This document shows positions 25,128 through 34,606 of a stretch of DNA of 64,000 nt, piece after piece. The stretch's first letter is position 1; each line of letters starts with the position of its first letter. The notes beneath the pieces are model-generated. The model was not told the DNA's origin and searched no databases. It saw nothing but the letters and a program-made list of their open reading frames with translations. Position numbers and translations under genes: made by a program. Source of the DNA: Peribacillus tepidiphilus. Lineage in GTDB: Bacteria > Bacillota > Bacilli > Bacillales > DSM-1321. The stretch covers positions 1 to 64,000 of the forward strand of contig NZ_WIAQ01000011.1 in the NCBI RefSeq assembly GCF_009466385.1. The letters are read 5' to 3'.

Positions 25128-26543
25128 TTATTCTTCTGATTTCAACATTTTATACACTCCTACAAGCCTCTCCATCCCCTCCACCAGCTGCCGCTCGTTC
25201 ATAAATGAGTAGCTTAAGCGAATCCAGGAATCTAGCTCGTTGAGCGGGTCACATATGTTTCCAGGAACGAAGGAGACAGACTGTTCAATGCTTTTGGAAA
25301 GCAATAAGGGTGTTGAGATCGTTTCAGGCAGCTTCACCCATAGGTTTAGCCCACCTTTTGGACTGATCCATTGCCAGCCAGTAGATGCGAGAGTCTTTTC
25401 CATGATTTCCTTTCGAATGCTTAAGGCAATGCGTAATTTATCAAGGTGCTGCTGCATTCTTTCTGACGTGAAGTAGTGCAGGAACATCTTTTGGTTGAGT
25501 AAAGGTGTTCCATTGTCAGAAAGAGATTTGGCGGTTAATAGAATTTTCATGAGTGGTTCCCTGCTTGCAACCACAGCAATCCTGAGACCTGGGGCAATGT
25601 ATTTGCTATAGCTGCGAATATACATGACGTACCCTTCCGTATCATATTTGAATAGGGGTGAGGGAGGTTCTTTTTCAAAATAGATATCGTGAAACGGGTC
25701 GTCCTCTACTAAAAGACACTGATATTGCTCAGCAAGCTCGACCAATCTTTTCCGTTGTACAGTTGGAACAGTATAGCCTGTTGGGTTATGGAAGGTTGGG
25801 TTCATGTAAAATAACCGCGGCTTATACTGTTTCATTATTTGTTCTACCTGCTTAAGATCATATCCATCTGGGTGAATATCCACTGGAATGATTGTCGCGC
25901 CTTGGTGACGAAACATATCAATGGCGGCACTGTAGGTTGGTCGTTCCATTAACACCGTATCTCTCGGCTTAATCAGCGCTTGTGCAATCAAGTTAATTCC
26001 TTGCTGGGCACCGGATGTAATCAGTAATTCATCGGCGCTGACGTCTACCTGATGGCGTTTGAAAAAATCGTGAGAGAGAGCTTCTCTTAGTTCTTCATCC
26101 CCTTGAACCGTTGAATAGGTTCCTAGTACCTTTGGATACAGATCGAATACCTTCTTTACATAATCGGCAAAGTAATGGTTCGGAAGAAGATTCGGATCAA
26201 TGACCGCCTGAGAAAACTGATAGGTAACAGGGATTTGATGAATTTCAGACAGATGACTTTTTTGACCATATGACGAAAAAAGAGGTGAATCGAATGGTTC
26301 AAGTCCTAATACATGACCTGGATGAATAAAATAGCCTGATTTATCTTTTACATACACTTTTTCTTTTTCTTTTAACTGTTGATAAGCTTTAAAGACCGTT
26401 AGACGGTGAACATTCAATTCCTTGGCTAGTTCACGAACAGAGGGGAGCTTGTCGTGAGCCTTCCATTCCCCACGATTGATTCGGTTTATGATATAATCGT
26501 ACACCTCTTCATACAGATGGTTTGCGCTCTTTTTCAATGCCAT
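25128..26543 (-). CDS. MocR-type regulator: GntR winged helix fused to PLP aminotransferase fold
   Basis: The 471-residue protein has an N-terminal GntR helix-turn-helix (about 10-75, KLPSVRELAKELNVHRLTVF) and a fold type I aminotransferase domain with the PLP lysine in SYSKYIAPGLR. MocR proteins use PLP and an amine or amino acid as effector. The start at 26543 has AAGGAAAGGAGC upstream; longer starts lack one. It is divergent from an EamA exporter, a common pairing in which the regulator controls its neighbour. The effector is unknown. Confidence 0.9.
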   Translation of the reverse strand: MALKKSANHLYEEVYDYIINRINRGEWKAHDKLPSVRELAKELNVHRLTVFKAYQQLKEKEKVYVKDKSGYFIHPGHVLGLEPFDSPLFSSYGQKSHLSEIHQIPVTYQFSQAVIDPNLLPNHYFADYVKKVFDLYPKVLGTYSTVQGDEELREALSHDFFKRHQVDVSADELLITSGAQQGINLIAQALIKPRDTVLMERPTYSAAIDMFRHQGATIIPVDIHPDGYDLKQVEQIMKQYKPRLFYMNPTFHNPTGYTVPTVQRKRLVELAEQYQCLLVEDDPFHDIYFEKEPPSPLFKYDTEGYVMYIRSYSKYIAPGLRIAVVASREPLMKILLTAKSLSDNGTPLLNQKMFLHYFTSERMQQHLDKLRIALSIRKEIMEKTLASTGWQWISPKGGLNLWVKLPETISTPLLLSKSIEQSVSFVPGNICDPLNELDSWIRLSYSFMNERQLVEGMERLVGVYKMLKSEE

Positions 26544-26583
26544 CAGCTCAGCTCCTTTCCTTCTCATCATAACAGATTTACCA

Positions 26584-26625
26584 GCTAAACTGTTCTGTTT
26601 TCTATGATCTGTTCTATACACAATC
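26584..26625. promoter_or_regulatory. Candidate MocR operator in the divergent intergenic region
   Basis: CTGTTCTGTTTTCTATGAT and CTGTTCTATACAC contain a direct repeat of CTGTTCT (26589-26595 and 26608-26614) 19 bp apart, that is about two helical turns. MocR proteins typically bind direct repeats of this spacing. It lies between the two divergent starts. Confidence 0.5.
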
Positions 26626-26655
26626 CATTATGATTAGGAAAAAGGGGGATGATTC

Positions 26656-27597
26656 ATGGTCTTAATGAATTATGTCATCATGTGTTTTATTTTTGGAACG
26701 ACTTTTTTAGCAATCAAAATCGGGGTGGATGCAGGGGCTCCTCCGTTTATGTCAGCGGGACTTCGTTTTTTTCTGGCGGGCCTTATACTGTATTTGGTCA
26801 TGATGGTCAGAGGAAAGGCAAACCTGTCGCTTCTTTTTCGAAAAGAGATGTTGTTGTCAAGTTTAGGCTTAACCTTTGGTACGTTCTCAACCCTTTATTG
26901 GGGTGAACAATATGTAAGCTCAGGGATTGCAGCTGTGCTATCCGCTACAGGTCCGATCATGGTTTTAGTCATCCAAACGTATATTTTACGTGAAAGTTTT
27001 AACCGAAAATCATTGATTGGATGTTTCGTAGGATTTGTCGGTGTCATTCTCTTGTTATCCTCTAGCATCACGTTTGACGTAAGCCTGCTTTGGTTTCTTG
27101 GTTGTGTCGTCATTTTAGTAGGAGTATTCAGTTATGCTTCTGGTACCATTTATTCGAAAAAAGTAATCGGAATCTTTAAGGATACATCGCCGATCGCATT
27201 GAACGCAGCTCAAATGCTGTACGGAGGTGTACTTCTCATTGTTTTATCCTTGTTCACTGAAACGGTTCATTTCGAGTCCTTGCTTTCCATGAAAGCGTTA
27301 GGATCTCTACTGTATTTAATTGTCATCGGTTCAATGGTGGCGCACAGCTTATATTATTGGCTGGTTGCTAAGACCAACCCGGTTTTCCCATCCACGTGGT
27401 TATATATCTCACCACTCATCGCGATTACAGTAGGTGCCATTTTTCATCATGAGCCAATTTCTTGGTTAATGGGCATTGGAGTCATGACGATTATGATCGG
27501 AACCGTACTCGTTAATTTTGAGGCACTACAGGGACTTATGAAAAAATCCAATGTGTCCATGGAAAAGAATACAGAGCAGGTTGTTGTGAAAAGGTGA
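26656..27597 (+). CDS. EamA/DMT-family transporter
   Basis: The 313-residue membrane protein has ten predicted segments arranged as two EamA repeats (about 5-135 and 150-290), for example FGTTFLAIKIGVDAG and SATGPIMVLVIQTYILRE, and a short charged tail. Such proteins export amino acids, purines or drugs. GGGGGATG precedes the start region. Its divergent MocR-type regulator suggests an amine or amino-acid-like substrate (inference). Confidence 0.88.
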   Translation: MVLMNYVIMCFIFGTTFLAIKIGVDAGAPPFMSAGLRFFLAGLILYLVMMVRGKANLSLLFRKEMLLSSLGLTFGTFSTLYWGEQYVSSGIAAVLSATGPIMVLVIQTYILRESFNRKSLIGCFVGFVGVILLLSSSITFDVSLLWFLGCVVILVGVFSYASGTIYSKKVIGIFKDTSPIALNAAQMLYGGVLLIVLSLFTETVHFESLLSMKALGSLLYLIVIGSMVAHSLYYWLVAKTNPVFPSTWLYISPLIAITVGAIFHHEPISWLMGIGVMTIMIGTVLVNFEALQGLMKKSNVSMEKNTEQVVVKR

Positions 27598-27689
27598 CCA
27601 AAAGGTACGACTTGATCCCTAGTAGAAATGATTCGTTTTATGTTGAATGAAAATCCGAGAGTTGAAACTGTAATCATTAATGAGGGCAG

Positions 27690-27966
27690 ATTGAGCAATT
27701 TATACTTGAAGAAAAAAACCAATTTCTAACCTATTTAGAAAAGGAAGAAGTACATATCGACCTTTTAATAGGGATAGGAGAGTTAGAAAAATACCATAAA
27801 AGTCAGATAAGAGATAACGCCAAAAAAATGTCAGAACGACTTTCTGCTTATGAACATCGAGGTTTAAACGTAAAGTTCATTGAATTTGAGGACGAAGGTC
27901 ATACATCCGTTCTCCCTCCCTTAATTCGTAAAGCATTACGATTTGCCTTAAGTCCGAAGAAATGAA
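27690..27966 (+). pseudogene. Esterase (alpha/beta hydrolase) C-terminal remnant
   Basis: The open frame reads EEKNQFLTYLEKEEVHIDLL, then a segment typical of the putative esterase family (BesA-like), with GIGELEKYH and the catalytic histidine region EFEDEGHTSVLPPLIRKAL, ending at TGA 27966. The N-terminal two thirds, with the nucleophile serine, are absent, and no start codon opens the frame. Confidence 0.7.
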
Positions 27967-28013
27967 AACGATATAACATGGCACTTTCTGATATTTTTTG
28001 GCAAATCTCCTAA

Positions 28014-28055
28014 GAAAAACAGGCTGGAATACTTCCAAGTCTGTTTTTCTTTTTA
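28014..28055 (+). terminator. Strong hairpin terminator after the esterase remnant
   Basis: AGAAAAACAGGCTGGAA (28014-28030) pairs with TTCCAAGTCTGTTTTTCT (28034-28051) and is followed by TTTTT. It is a leftover of the dead esterase gene. Confidence 0.8.
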
Positions 28056-28241
28056 AGTTGTATCTTGTTGTTTACAATTCGAAATTTTAACTTGAAAGAC
28101 TATTCAGATGGTAAATTTACTCGAAAAAATTAAGTAATTCGAATATTTAAAATGGTTAATGTATAATGGGGAAATAGTAGGGTTTGGATCGGCACATCTA
28201 GATGTTTTTACTTACAACTATCAATTGGAGAGGAGAAACGC

Positions 28242-29048
28242 ATGGTTATAAAAATAGAAAATGTATGGCTGATTCGAAATGGTACTTGGATCTTAAAGAA
28301 TATTCATTGGAAAGTAGAAAAAGGGGAGCACTGGGCGATATTTGGATTGAATGGTGCTGGAAAAACGGCTTTACTAAACTTAATAAATGCCTATCATTTC
28401 CCGACAAAAGGAAAAGCGACCGTCCTTGGTAAAGAGTTTGGGAAGTCACCACTTGGATCGGAGCTGCGGAGTAAAATCGGCCTCGTTTCTTCGTCTTTAC
28501 AGCAAAAATTTTACCCTTCAGACAATGCTTTTGAAATCGTGCTAAGCGGAGCCTATGCTTCGATTGGTTTATATCAGACTCCAACCGATGAAATCAGACA
28601 AAAAGCTATTTCGTTGTTAACAGAGTTGGGCTGCTTGGATTATGCAAATAGAAACTATGAAACATTGTCACAAGGGGAAAGGCAACGGGTATTAATAGCT
28701 AGAGCTCTCATGGCTGACCCAGAGTTACTTATCTTGGACGAACCGACAAATGGACTTGATTTTCTTGCAAGGGAACAAGTTTTAGAAGCGATTGACCGAA
28801 TTGCTGCCGCACAAGATGGTCCTACACTTCTTTACGTTACTCATCATGTGGAAGAGATTTTACCCGTTTTTACAAAAACTCTTCTCTTAAAAAAGGGAGA
28901 AGTATTTGCCTTAGGAAAAACACAAGATATGCTTTCAGAACAGGTCCTATCAGAGTTTTTGGAGCTTCCGGTCAATGTGATATGGAGCAATGGTAGACCT
29001 CTATTATCAAAGTGTAATAGACAAAGAGAAAAAGGGCATACATTGTAA
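28242..29048 (+). CDS. ylmA: ABC transporter ATP-binding protein, YlmA-like
   Basis: The 268-residue ATPase has Walker A GLNGAGKTALL (about 36-46), signature LSQGERQRVLIARAL (about 142-156), Walker B LLILDEPTNGLDF and the switch histidine in YVTHHVEE. It resembles the ModF/YlmA group of stand-alone ATPases. No permease gene is adjacent, so the partner or role is open. AGGAG lies eight bases before the ATG. The symbol is tentative. Confidence 0.8.
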   Translation: MVIKIENVWLIRNGTWILKNIHWKVEKGEHWAIFGLNGAGKTALLNLINAYHFPTKGKATVLGKEFGKSPLGSELRSKIGLVSSSLQQKFYPSDNAFEIVLSGAYASIGLYQTPTDEIRQKAISLLTELGCLDYANRNYETLSQGERQRVLIARALMADPELLILDEPTNGLDFLAREQVLEAIDRIAAAQDGPTLLYVTHHVEEILPVFTKTLLLKKGEVFALGKTQDMLSEQVLSEFLELPVNVIWSNGRPLLSKCNRQREKGHTL

Positions 29049-29264
29049 AGTGTGACAGGATCCATTCACCGATTATTTCTCAGGAAAGCGCAGAAACTGA
29101 CATTTCCTTTGTCGATGGTTTGAATTCGAAAACTAGATTTAGAGGCAAATGGATAGGTTAGTTTTATCAATGATGCAGAAATTTTTACTAAATTCGACAA
29201 AAAACGACAAAAGTTAGCCGGTTTATATAGTAATATTCTCCTGTGAAAGGGAGGAGTTTATTAG

Positions 29265-29543
29265 ATGACCTTGGATATAGATCGGAATAAAAAGATGTTG
29301 CCCCTTATTCTGCTTTTTATTGCAGGGTATTATTTGTGGCTTTTATTATTTCAAGGTCACGACTGGATAAAAAAGATCGGTGGAGATGCTATTTCAATTA
29401 TTTCGATAGGGATCGGTGCTTATTTACTCTTTAGGACCTGTGGGTTCTCACCTGTCCCGCTGCTCCCGCAGGAGTCTCGCACCTTGCGCTCCAATCAACC
29501 AACTTTTTTTTATCAAAGGTTTTCATTCCCAGAACCTATGTAA
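29265..29543 (+). pseudogene. N-terminal piece of a membrane sensor, cut by a dispersed repeat
   Basis: The frame begins MTLDIDRNKKMLPLILLFIA after GGGAGG and encodes two membrane segments (about 11-28 and 39-56). After residue 57 the sequence turns into a GC-rich intergenic repeat (29433-29500), so the natural reading is lost. The start resembles the membrane part of Bacillus sensor proteins such as PAS/GGDEF kinases or cyclases. The rest of the gene is absent. Confidence 0.5.
29433..29500. repeat. GC-rich dispersed Bacillus repeat
   Basis: CCTGTCCCGCTGCTCCCGCA, then GGAGTCTCGCACCTTGCGCT: this is GC-rich against its surroundings and contains the near-palindrome CTCCCGCAGGAG. I recall very similar sequences scattered between genes in several Bacillaceae. 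Only one copy is in this window. It interrupts the frame at 29265. Confidence 0.55.
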
Positions 29544-29655
29544 AAACAACAATCTTTTAGAAAAGAGCCAAGAAGAAAAAATAATACACGCTTATTTGAT
29601 TGAATTATGTTAGAATAAGAATGTTGTTAATTTCATAATAAATCCGCACATGCGG

Positions 29656-29727
29656 TAGAGGTTCTAGCTACCCTCTCAAAAAAACTAAGGAAAAACAGTA
29701 CTACTTTCTTAGTGGTGCTGTTTTTTC
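29656..29727 (+). promoter_or_regulatory. PreQ1-I riboswitch with terminator
   Basis: The compact aptamer AGAGGTTCTAGCTACCCTCT, then AAAAAAACTAAGG (29657-29690) matches the class I preQ1 consensus: P1 stem, CUAGCUAC loop and the A-rich tail that makes the pseudoknot. The terminator stem AACAGTACTAC/GTGGTGCTGTT follows before a run of T (29721-29726). High preQ1 should switch off queCDE. Confidence 0.93.
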
Positions 29728-29748
29728 GTGAAAAGGAGATCTTTAGAA

Positions 29749-30408
29749 ATGAAAAAAGATAAAGCTGTAGTGGTATTTAGCGGAGGACAGGACAGTACAA
29801 CTTGCTTATTTTGGGCAATGGAACGCTTTGCAGAAGTCGTAGCTGTCACATTTGATTATAATCAAAGACACAAAACGGAAATTGAATGTGCAAAAAATAT
29901 CACGAAGGAACTTGGTATTAAGCATCACATATTAGATATGTCCCTTTTAAATCAATTGGCTCCCAATGCTTTAACGAGAGAGGATATTGAGGTAAAAGAT
30001 GGGGAGAATGGAGAGCTGCCTTCTACGTTTGTTCCAGGCAGAAACCTTCTATTCATGTCATTTGCTGGGGTTTTAGCAAGACAAATTGGTGCGAAGCACA
30101 TTGTAACGGGTGTGTGCGAGACGGACTTTAGCGGCTATCCAGACTGCCGAGATGTATTCATTAAATCTCTAAATGTTACGCTAAACCTTTCAATGGATGA
30201 GCAATTTGTTATTCATACTCCGTTAATGTGGTTAAATAAAGCCCAAACGTGGGAACTGGCGGATCAGCTCGGTGCGTTTGATTTTGTCCGTGAAAAAACG
30301 TTAACGTGCTATAACGGAATTATTGCCGATGGATGCGGAGAATGTCCAGCCTGCAAGCTAAGACAAAAGGGTCTGGAAGAATACTTGAAAGCTAGAAAGG
30401 AGTTGTAA
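29749..30408 (+). CDS. queC: 7-cyano-7-deazaguanine synthase
   Basis: The 219-residue ATPase makes preQ0 from 7-carboxy-7-deazaguanine. It has the PP-loop SGGQDSTT (about 11-18) and a C-terminal zinc site in [13 protein letters not shown] plus an earlier cysteine in LTCYNG. It is the first gene after the preQ1 riboswitch. The start at 29749 has AAAAGGAG nine bases upstream, better than the in-frame codon at 29728. Confidence 0.97.
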   Translation: MKKDKAVVVFSGGQDSTTCLFWAMERFAEVVAVTFDYNQRHKTEIECAKNITKELGIKHHILDMSLLNQLAPNALTREDIEVKDGENGELPSTFVPGRNLLFMSFAGVLARQIGAKHIVTGVCETDFSGYPDCRDVFIKSLNVTLNLSMDEQFVIHTPLMWLNKAQTWELADQLGAFDFVREKTLTCYNGIIADGCGECPACKLRQKGLEEYLKARKEL

Positions 30409-30412
30409 GACA

Positions 30413-30895
30413 ATGTACGGTTTTCGAATTGTTGATAAGCTCCAAAAAATTGATGAAGATATTAAGCGCGAGCAATTGAAATATCATTCCAAGCGTGTGT
30501 TAGTGAGTAAGGAATTTACCTTTGATGCAGCTCATCATCTTCATTGCTATGAAGGCAAGTGCAAAAATCTTCACGGGCATACGTATAAAGTGATTTTTGG
30601 AATTAGCGGGTATGTCGACGATACAGGCTTAATGATGGACTTTGGCGATATTAAGGATATTTGGAAGAATGAAATTGAAATATATTTAGATCATCGCTAC
30701 TTAAATGAAACGTTGCCACCGATGAATACGACGGCTGAAAATATGGTTGTCTGGATTTATGAAAAGATGGCAGAAGCTCTTAAGCAGGAGGATCGTCAGA
30801 AAAAATATCACGGAGCAAGAGTGGAGTTCGTTCGCCTATATGAAACTCCTACTAGTTACGCGGAAGCTAGACGGGAGTGGATGGAAAGTGAGTAA
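30413..30895 (+). CDS. queD: 6-carboxy-5,6,7,8-tetrahydropterin synthase
   Basis: The 160-residue enzyme of the PTPS family converts dihydroneopterin triphosphate to 6-carboxytetrahydropterin. The zinc and catalytic residues are visible in DAAHHLHCYEGKCKNLHGHT. It starts 5 bp after queC (AAAGGAG upstream) and overlaps queE by 8 bp. It is slightly longer than E. coli QueD because of an N-terminal extension, usual in Bacillus. Confidence 0.96.
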   Translation: MYGFRIVDKLQKIDEDIKREQLKYHSKRVLVSKEFTFDAAHHLHCYEGKCKNLHGHTYKVIFGISGYVDDTGLMMDFGDIKDIWKNEIEIYLDHRYLNETLPPMNTTAENMVVWIYEKMAEALKQEDRQKKYHGARVEFVRLYETPTSYAEARREWMESE

Positions 30896-31616
30896 AATTC
30901 CTGTGATGGAGATTTTTGGACCAACGATTCAAGGTGAAGGAATGGTCATCGGCCAAAAGACGATGTTTGTCCGCACAGCAGGCTGCGATTATTCCTGTGC
31001 TTGGTGTGATTCTTCTTTTACCTGGGATGGCACAGGGAAAGATTCGATTAGACAAATGGAAGCAGAAGAAATTTGGGAAGAGCTAAAGGCACTTGGCGGA
31101 GATGGCTTTTCCTTTGTTACGATTTCTGGTGGGAATCCAGCATTATTGAAAAATTTAAGCAGCTTGATCCAGCTTTTAAAAGAAAACAACATCAAAATTT
31201 GCTTAGAAACGCAAGGGAGCAAGTGGCAGGATTGGTTTTTCGACATCGATGAATTAACGATCTCACCAAAGCCGCCTAGTTCTCGAATGAAGACGGACTT
31301 TGATGTTCTCGATCAAATTATTAGGAACCTAGAAAATCAAAAGGGTTCTCATCATGTCAGCTTGAAAGTGGTCGTTTTTGATGATGAGGATTATGAGTAT
31401 GCGAAAAAAGTGCATCATCGCTATCCCGATATCCCGTTCTTTTTACAAGTGGGCAATGATGATACAAAAACAACGGATGACCAAGAGCTCATCCAACGAT
31501 TGCTGAAAAAATATGAATGGCTGATCAATAAAGTCATGGAAGATAACGAATTAAAGAACGTCAAGGTTCTGCCTCAATTGCATACGTATGTCTGGGGGAA
31601 TAAAAGAGGCGTGTAG
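30888..31616 (+). CDS. queE: 7-carboxy-7-deazaguanine synthase (radical SAM)
   Basis: The 242-residue radical SAM enzyme has the iron-sulphur motif CDYSCAWC (C-x3-C-x2-C, about residues 31-38) and the substrate segment FGPTIQGEGM. A GTG start at 30888, overlapping the queD stop, gives the usual N-terminus MSKIPVMEIF; the longer frame from 30747 is shadow sequence inside queD. queF is not in this window. Confidence 0.95.
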   Translation: MSKIPVMEIFGPTIQGEGMVIGQKTMFVRTAGCDYSCAWCDSSFTWDGTGKDSIRQMEAEEIWEELKALGGDGFSFVTISGGNPALLKNLSSLIQLLKENNIKICLETQGSKWQDWFFDIDELTISPKPPSSRMKTDFDVLDQIIRNLENQKGSHHVSLKVVVFDDEDYEYAKKVHHRYPDIPFFLQVGNDDTKTTDDQELIQRLLKKYEWLINKVMEDNELKNVKVLPQLHTYVWGNKRGV

Positions 31617-31673
31617 GCGCACGGTGCCTGTCACGCCCCGAGATTTGACGAACAAAAGTTCTTGACAAATTGG

Positions 31674-31711
31674 AAGCTTTGTGGAGAGAAAATCTCTGCA
31701 AAGCTTTTTTA
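31674..31711 (+). terminator. Terminator of queCDE, part of a dispersed hairpin repeat
   Basis: AAGCTTTG(TGGAGAG)/(CTCTG)CAAAGCTT forms a long stem followed by TTTT. Related hairpins occur at 31907-31944 and 36248-36284. The ~50 bp before it (TGCCTGTCACGCCCC...) also resembles 36198-36247, so the unit is a dispersed repeat of about 95 bp. Confidence 0.75.
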
Positions 31712-31769
31712 TAGAGTTACAACCATCGCTTACACCACACCTTACAAAAAAGAGTAAAAAGTAATATTT

Positions 31770-31892
31770 GGCGGGATTATCTAGTAAACTGGCGGGATTA
31801 CCTCGTAAAGTTGCGGGATTATCTAGTAAACTGGCGGGATTACCTCGTAAAGTCGCGGGATTATCAAACAAACTGGCGGGAATATCCTGTGC
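31770..31892. repeat. 21-nt tandem array A (GGCGGGATTATCTAGTAAAC type)
   Basis: Six units begin at 31770, 31791, 31812, 31833, 31854 and 31875, exactly 21 nt apart. The conserved core is (G/T)GCGGGATTA followed by TCTAGTAAAC or CCTCGTAAAG in near alternation. The frame across it reads as a 7-residue repeat, but this follows from the period and is not evidence of a gene. It lies between the convergent queE and diguanylate cyclase genes. Confidence 0.9.
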
Positions 31893-32012
31893 ACGGGAGG
31901 AAAAGGAAGCTCTGTTGAGAGAAAATTCTCTACTGAGCTTTTATTTACAAGGACATATATATCCTTCACGAAAGAAAATACATATGTCCTATACGATCAA
32001 TGGAAAGTTTAT

Positions 32013-33500
32013 TTAGTAACTTAAAACACGATTTCGTCCCTCATTTTTTACTTGATACAATGCTCGGTCTGCTTTTTCAATTAACTGATCTGGTTTACTT
32101 TGCGGTGTAGCGATTTGTGTAGCTACTCCAATGCTGACTGTCACCACTTGGCAATCTGGTGAGCCGATGTGTGGGAGCCGTAATGCTTCAACTCTAAATC
32201 TAATTTCTTCGGCTATTATTTTTGCTTGATCATTGTCTGTTTGAGGTAAAATGACCGCAAATTCTTCTCCTCCATATCGTGCAACAATATGAGGCGGCTT
32301 TACAATCTGCTGTAACAAATCTGCAATCCTTTGTAAGCACCGATCCCCAGCTCGATGACCATAGGTATCGTTGTATTCCTTAAAATGGTCAATATCAAAC
32401 ATAAGAAAGGAGAGTGGAGTTGATTCACTCATGGATCTTTTCCACTCTTTGTCTAATGCTCGATCTAGGTAGCGACGATTCGCAATGCCGGTTAACGGAT
32501 CAATATTGGATAAATATTGTAGCTTTTGTTCCATTTTCTTACGTTCTGTAATATCTCTCGAAACAAGAACGACTTTCGTTATTACAGCATCCTCCTCAAT
32601 TGGTGTTCCTCTCGTATCAATATCAACCCAATGTCCTTTTGGGTGTCTCCATCGAAATTCAATTTGAATGACATTTTTTTTCTTTAGCATTTTCCGAAAC
32701 TCATCTTGTACACGTTTTATATCTTCAGGATGAATATTTTTGAGAGGATATGAGCCTATATAATCCTTTGGATCGATTCCATATAATTTCAGTGAAGGAG
32801 ATACATACAAAGCCCTTCCAGCTGGATCTATAAGAGTTACAACATCAGACATGTTTTCTGTAATCAAACGAAATTTTTCTTCATTTTCTTTAATTTTGGT
32901 TTGAAGTGCATTTGATTTAATTAAATGATTGAGTAAGAAAATGATGCAAAAAGCACTAATAATGGAGATCGTCCATAAGGGGGTAAGAAATAATACAAAA
33001 TCTTTTATATTATATAAGAGAATAATACCTACAATCGTAGTTGAAATTAGGGAGTATAGGGTCATAATCCACCATTTATTTTTGGAAACATAGGTTGAGA
33101 TCAGTCCGCATCCAATTGCCATATTGATCGCATTAATCGCTGCAACGATCGATGGGAAGTCCATATTTGTAATAAATATCATTCGGTTTAGAGCAATGAT
33201 TCCACCCGCCAACAAGGCTGAGGGCAATCCACCAAAAAGAGCGCTAATCATAATAGATAGATGCCGAAGATCAATGTGAATCCCATAACCTAAATCAAAA
33301 CCGTAAAACATGATGATCGTACCAACCATACCATCACAAAACCCGATCATCATTTTTAAACGAAATGGAATCTTATTAGGATGAATATCATGGACATCTG
33401 TAAAAAAAACTTTATCTTTAAAAAAATAATGCAAAAGAACCGTAGTAGAAGTGAAAATAGCAAGATTTGTAAACAGGTCCTTAATCAATTCCAATATCAT
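32013..33500 (-). CDS. Membrane-bound PAS-GGDEF diguanylate cyclase
   Basis: The 495-residue protein has six N-terminal membrane segments (about 1-200) of the 5TMR-LYT sensor type, a PAS domain with PAC (about 210-325, ending SRDITERKKMEQ), and a GGDEF domain with active-site GGEEF at 410-414 in ARYGGEEFAVIL. It should make cyclic di-GMP from GTP at the membrane; the ligand is unknown. A good GAAATAATT start region precedes ATG 33500, though the ribosome site is weak. It stands alone. Confidence 0.9.
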   Translation of the reverse strand: MILELIKDLFTNLAIFTSTTVLLHYFFKDKVFFTDVHDIHPNKIPFRLKMMIGFCDGMVGTIIMFYGFDLGYGIHIDLRHLSIMISALFGGLPSALLAGGIIALNRMIFITNMDFPSIVAAINAINMAIGCGLISTYVSKNKWWIMTLYSLISTTIVGIILLYNIKDFVLFLTPLWTISIISAFCIIFLLNHLIKSNALQTKIKENEEKFRLITENMSDVVTLIDPAGRALYVSPSLKLYGIDPKDYIGSYPLKNIHPEDIKRVQDEFRKMLKKKNVIQIEFRWRHPKGHWVDIDTRGTPIEEDAVITKVVLVSRDITERKKMEQKLQYLSNIDPLTGIANRRYLDRALDKEWKRSMSESTPLSFLMFDIDHFKEYNDTYGHRAGDRCLQRIADLLQQIVKPPHIVARYGGEEFAVILPQTDNDQAKIIAEEIRFRVEALRLPHIGSPDCQVVTVSIGVATQIATPQSKPDQLIEKADRALYQVKNEGRNRVLSY

Positions 33501-33628
33501 AATTATTTCTCCAGACCATTTAGATATTTATATCAAAAATTAGGAAAATTTACCTATATAATAATATCCGTATTATGTTTGATAATGCAACAATAAATTT
33601 TTGGCAAATCACATTTTGTAATTATAAG

Positions 33629-33664
33629 GAGGAAAAAAGGTGCTTTCCAACCGGAAAGCACCTT
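33629..33664 (-). terminator. Terminator for the racA transcript
   Basis: AAGGTGCTTTCC (33637-33648) and GGAAAGCACCTT (33653-33664) form a perfect 12-bp stem. On the minus strand TTTTTTCC follows. The 21-nt array B lies between it and racA. Confidence 0.8.
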
Positions 33665-33747
33665 AGAATTTTGAATAAGTATAGTTCAAGTACATTTAAC
33701 AGGATTGAAAAACGTTTGTTTTACCTAAATATTGGTCATCATTTGGA

Positions 33748-34041
33748 TATATCGCTCGGCAGGATCAAAATATCGGTCGTCAATCCGATATATCGGTCGT
33801 CAGGATCAAAATATCGGTCGTCAATCCGATATATCGGTCGTCAGGATCAAAATATCGGTCGTCAGGATCAAAATATCGGTCGTCAGGATTAAAATATCGG
33901 TCGTCAGGATTAAAATATCGGTCGTCAGGATTAAAATATCAATCGTCAGAGGAAAAATATCGACCGTCATACAGAAATATCAACCGTCAGCGGCAAAGCA
34001 ATATATTAATCGTCAGGATCAAAATATCGGCCATTAATCCG
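33748..34041. repeat. 21-nt tandem array B (ATATCGGTCGTCAGGATCAA type)
   Basis: About thirteen units of mostly 21 nt with core TATCGGTCGTCAGGAT; some units read AATCCGATATA instead of AGGATCAAAAT. Units at both ends are degenerate (ATCGCTCGGCAGG near 33750, ATCAACCGTCAGCGG near 33977). Open frames across it are period artefacts. It lies downstream of racA. Confidence 0.9.
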
Positions 34042-34087
34042 ACACTATTTTAATCAACATAGCACATCCTAATATATGCTGTGTTGG

Positions 34088-34606
34088 TTAGAAGTTAAAC
34101 AGCATGCTCATCAGGTTCTTTCTTTTGGATTTTTTCTTGTTTACAATTTGTTCGAAGATAAGTGGTTGCTCTGTGGAAGGACTCTTTTTCGGTTTTTGCT
34201 TGGACTCAAGCTCTTCTAAACGTTCTTTCATGATTTTCAATTCACTTTGTAATTCCTCAATTTCCCTGCGATGCTGCAATAGCTGATAGGATACCACAGC
34301 ATCTGCTTTTTCATTGAGCGTGCTTTCCATTTGATTCAGTTTGAATAACAGCTTCTCGATTACTTGATCTTTTTTATCTACAGGCATTGTTGTAGGATGA
34401 ATGGGTTGCTCAGGAAGGACTACATCCTGAAGAAGAACACCATTTTGAATTTGTTTTTGAACATGCTTTAATAGCTCGATTTTTTCTTCCGTAAATAGAT
34501 AATGGCCAAGGTCATTTCGCTCCATCTCCAATTCCAAATCCTTTACCCAACGCTTTACCGTACTTTTTGAAACTCCTAATAGCTTTGCAACATGATTTGT
34601 ATTCAT
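34088..34606 (-). CDS. racA: Chromosome-anchoring protein RacA
   Basis: The 172-residue protein has a MerR-type helix-turn-helix (NHVAKLLGVSKSTVKRWVKDL), a linker, a coiled coil (about 85-140, HRREIEELQSELKIMKERLE) and a basic tail. In B. subtilis RacA binds the origin region and anchors it to the pole through DivIVA at the start of sporulation. Length and N-terminus (MNTNHVAKLLGVS) agree with that family. It is monocistronic, with AAGGAGG before ATG 34606. Confidence 0.88.
   Translation of the reverse strand: MNTNHVAKLLGVSKSTVKRWVKDLELEMERNDLGHYLFTEEKIELLKHVQKQIQNGVLLQDVVLPEQPIHPTTMPVDKKDQVIEKLLFKLNQMESTLNEKADAVVSYQLLQHRREIEELQSELKIMKERLEELESKQKPKKSPSTEQPLIFEQIVNKKKSKRKNLMSMLFNF

Noticed and set aside
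31770-31892. Array A as a possible second CRISPR array
   Set aside because: Units follow each other directly with no unique spacers of 30 nt or more, and the period is 21 nt.
31551-32016. Open frames on both strands with 7-residue repeats (KLAGLPR, DNPATLRG)
   Set aside because: They come from the 21-nt period of array A. There is no ribosome binding site and no non-repeat domain.
33575-34037. Open frames with repeated ISVVRIK or IGRQDQN
   Set aside because: They are translations of the 21-nt array B in different frames; no start signal supports a gene.
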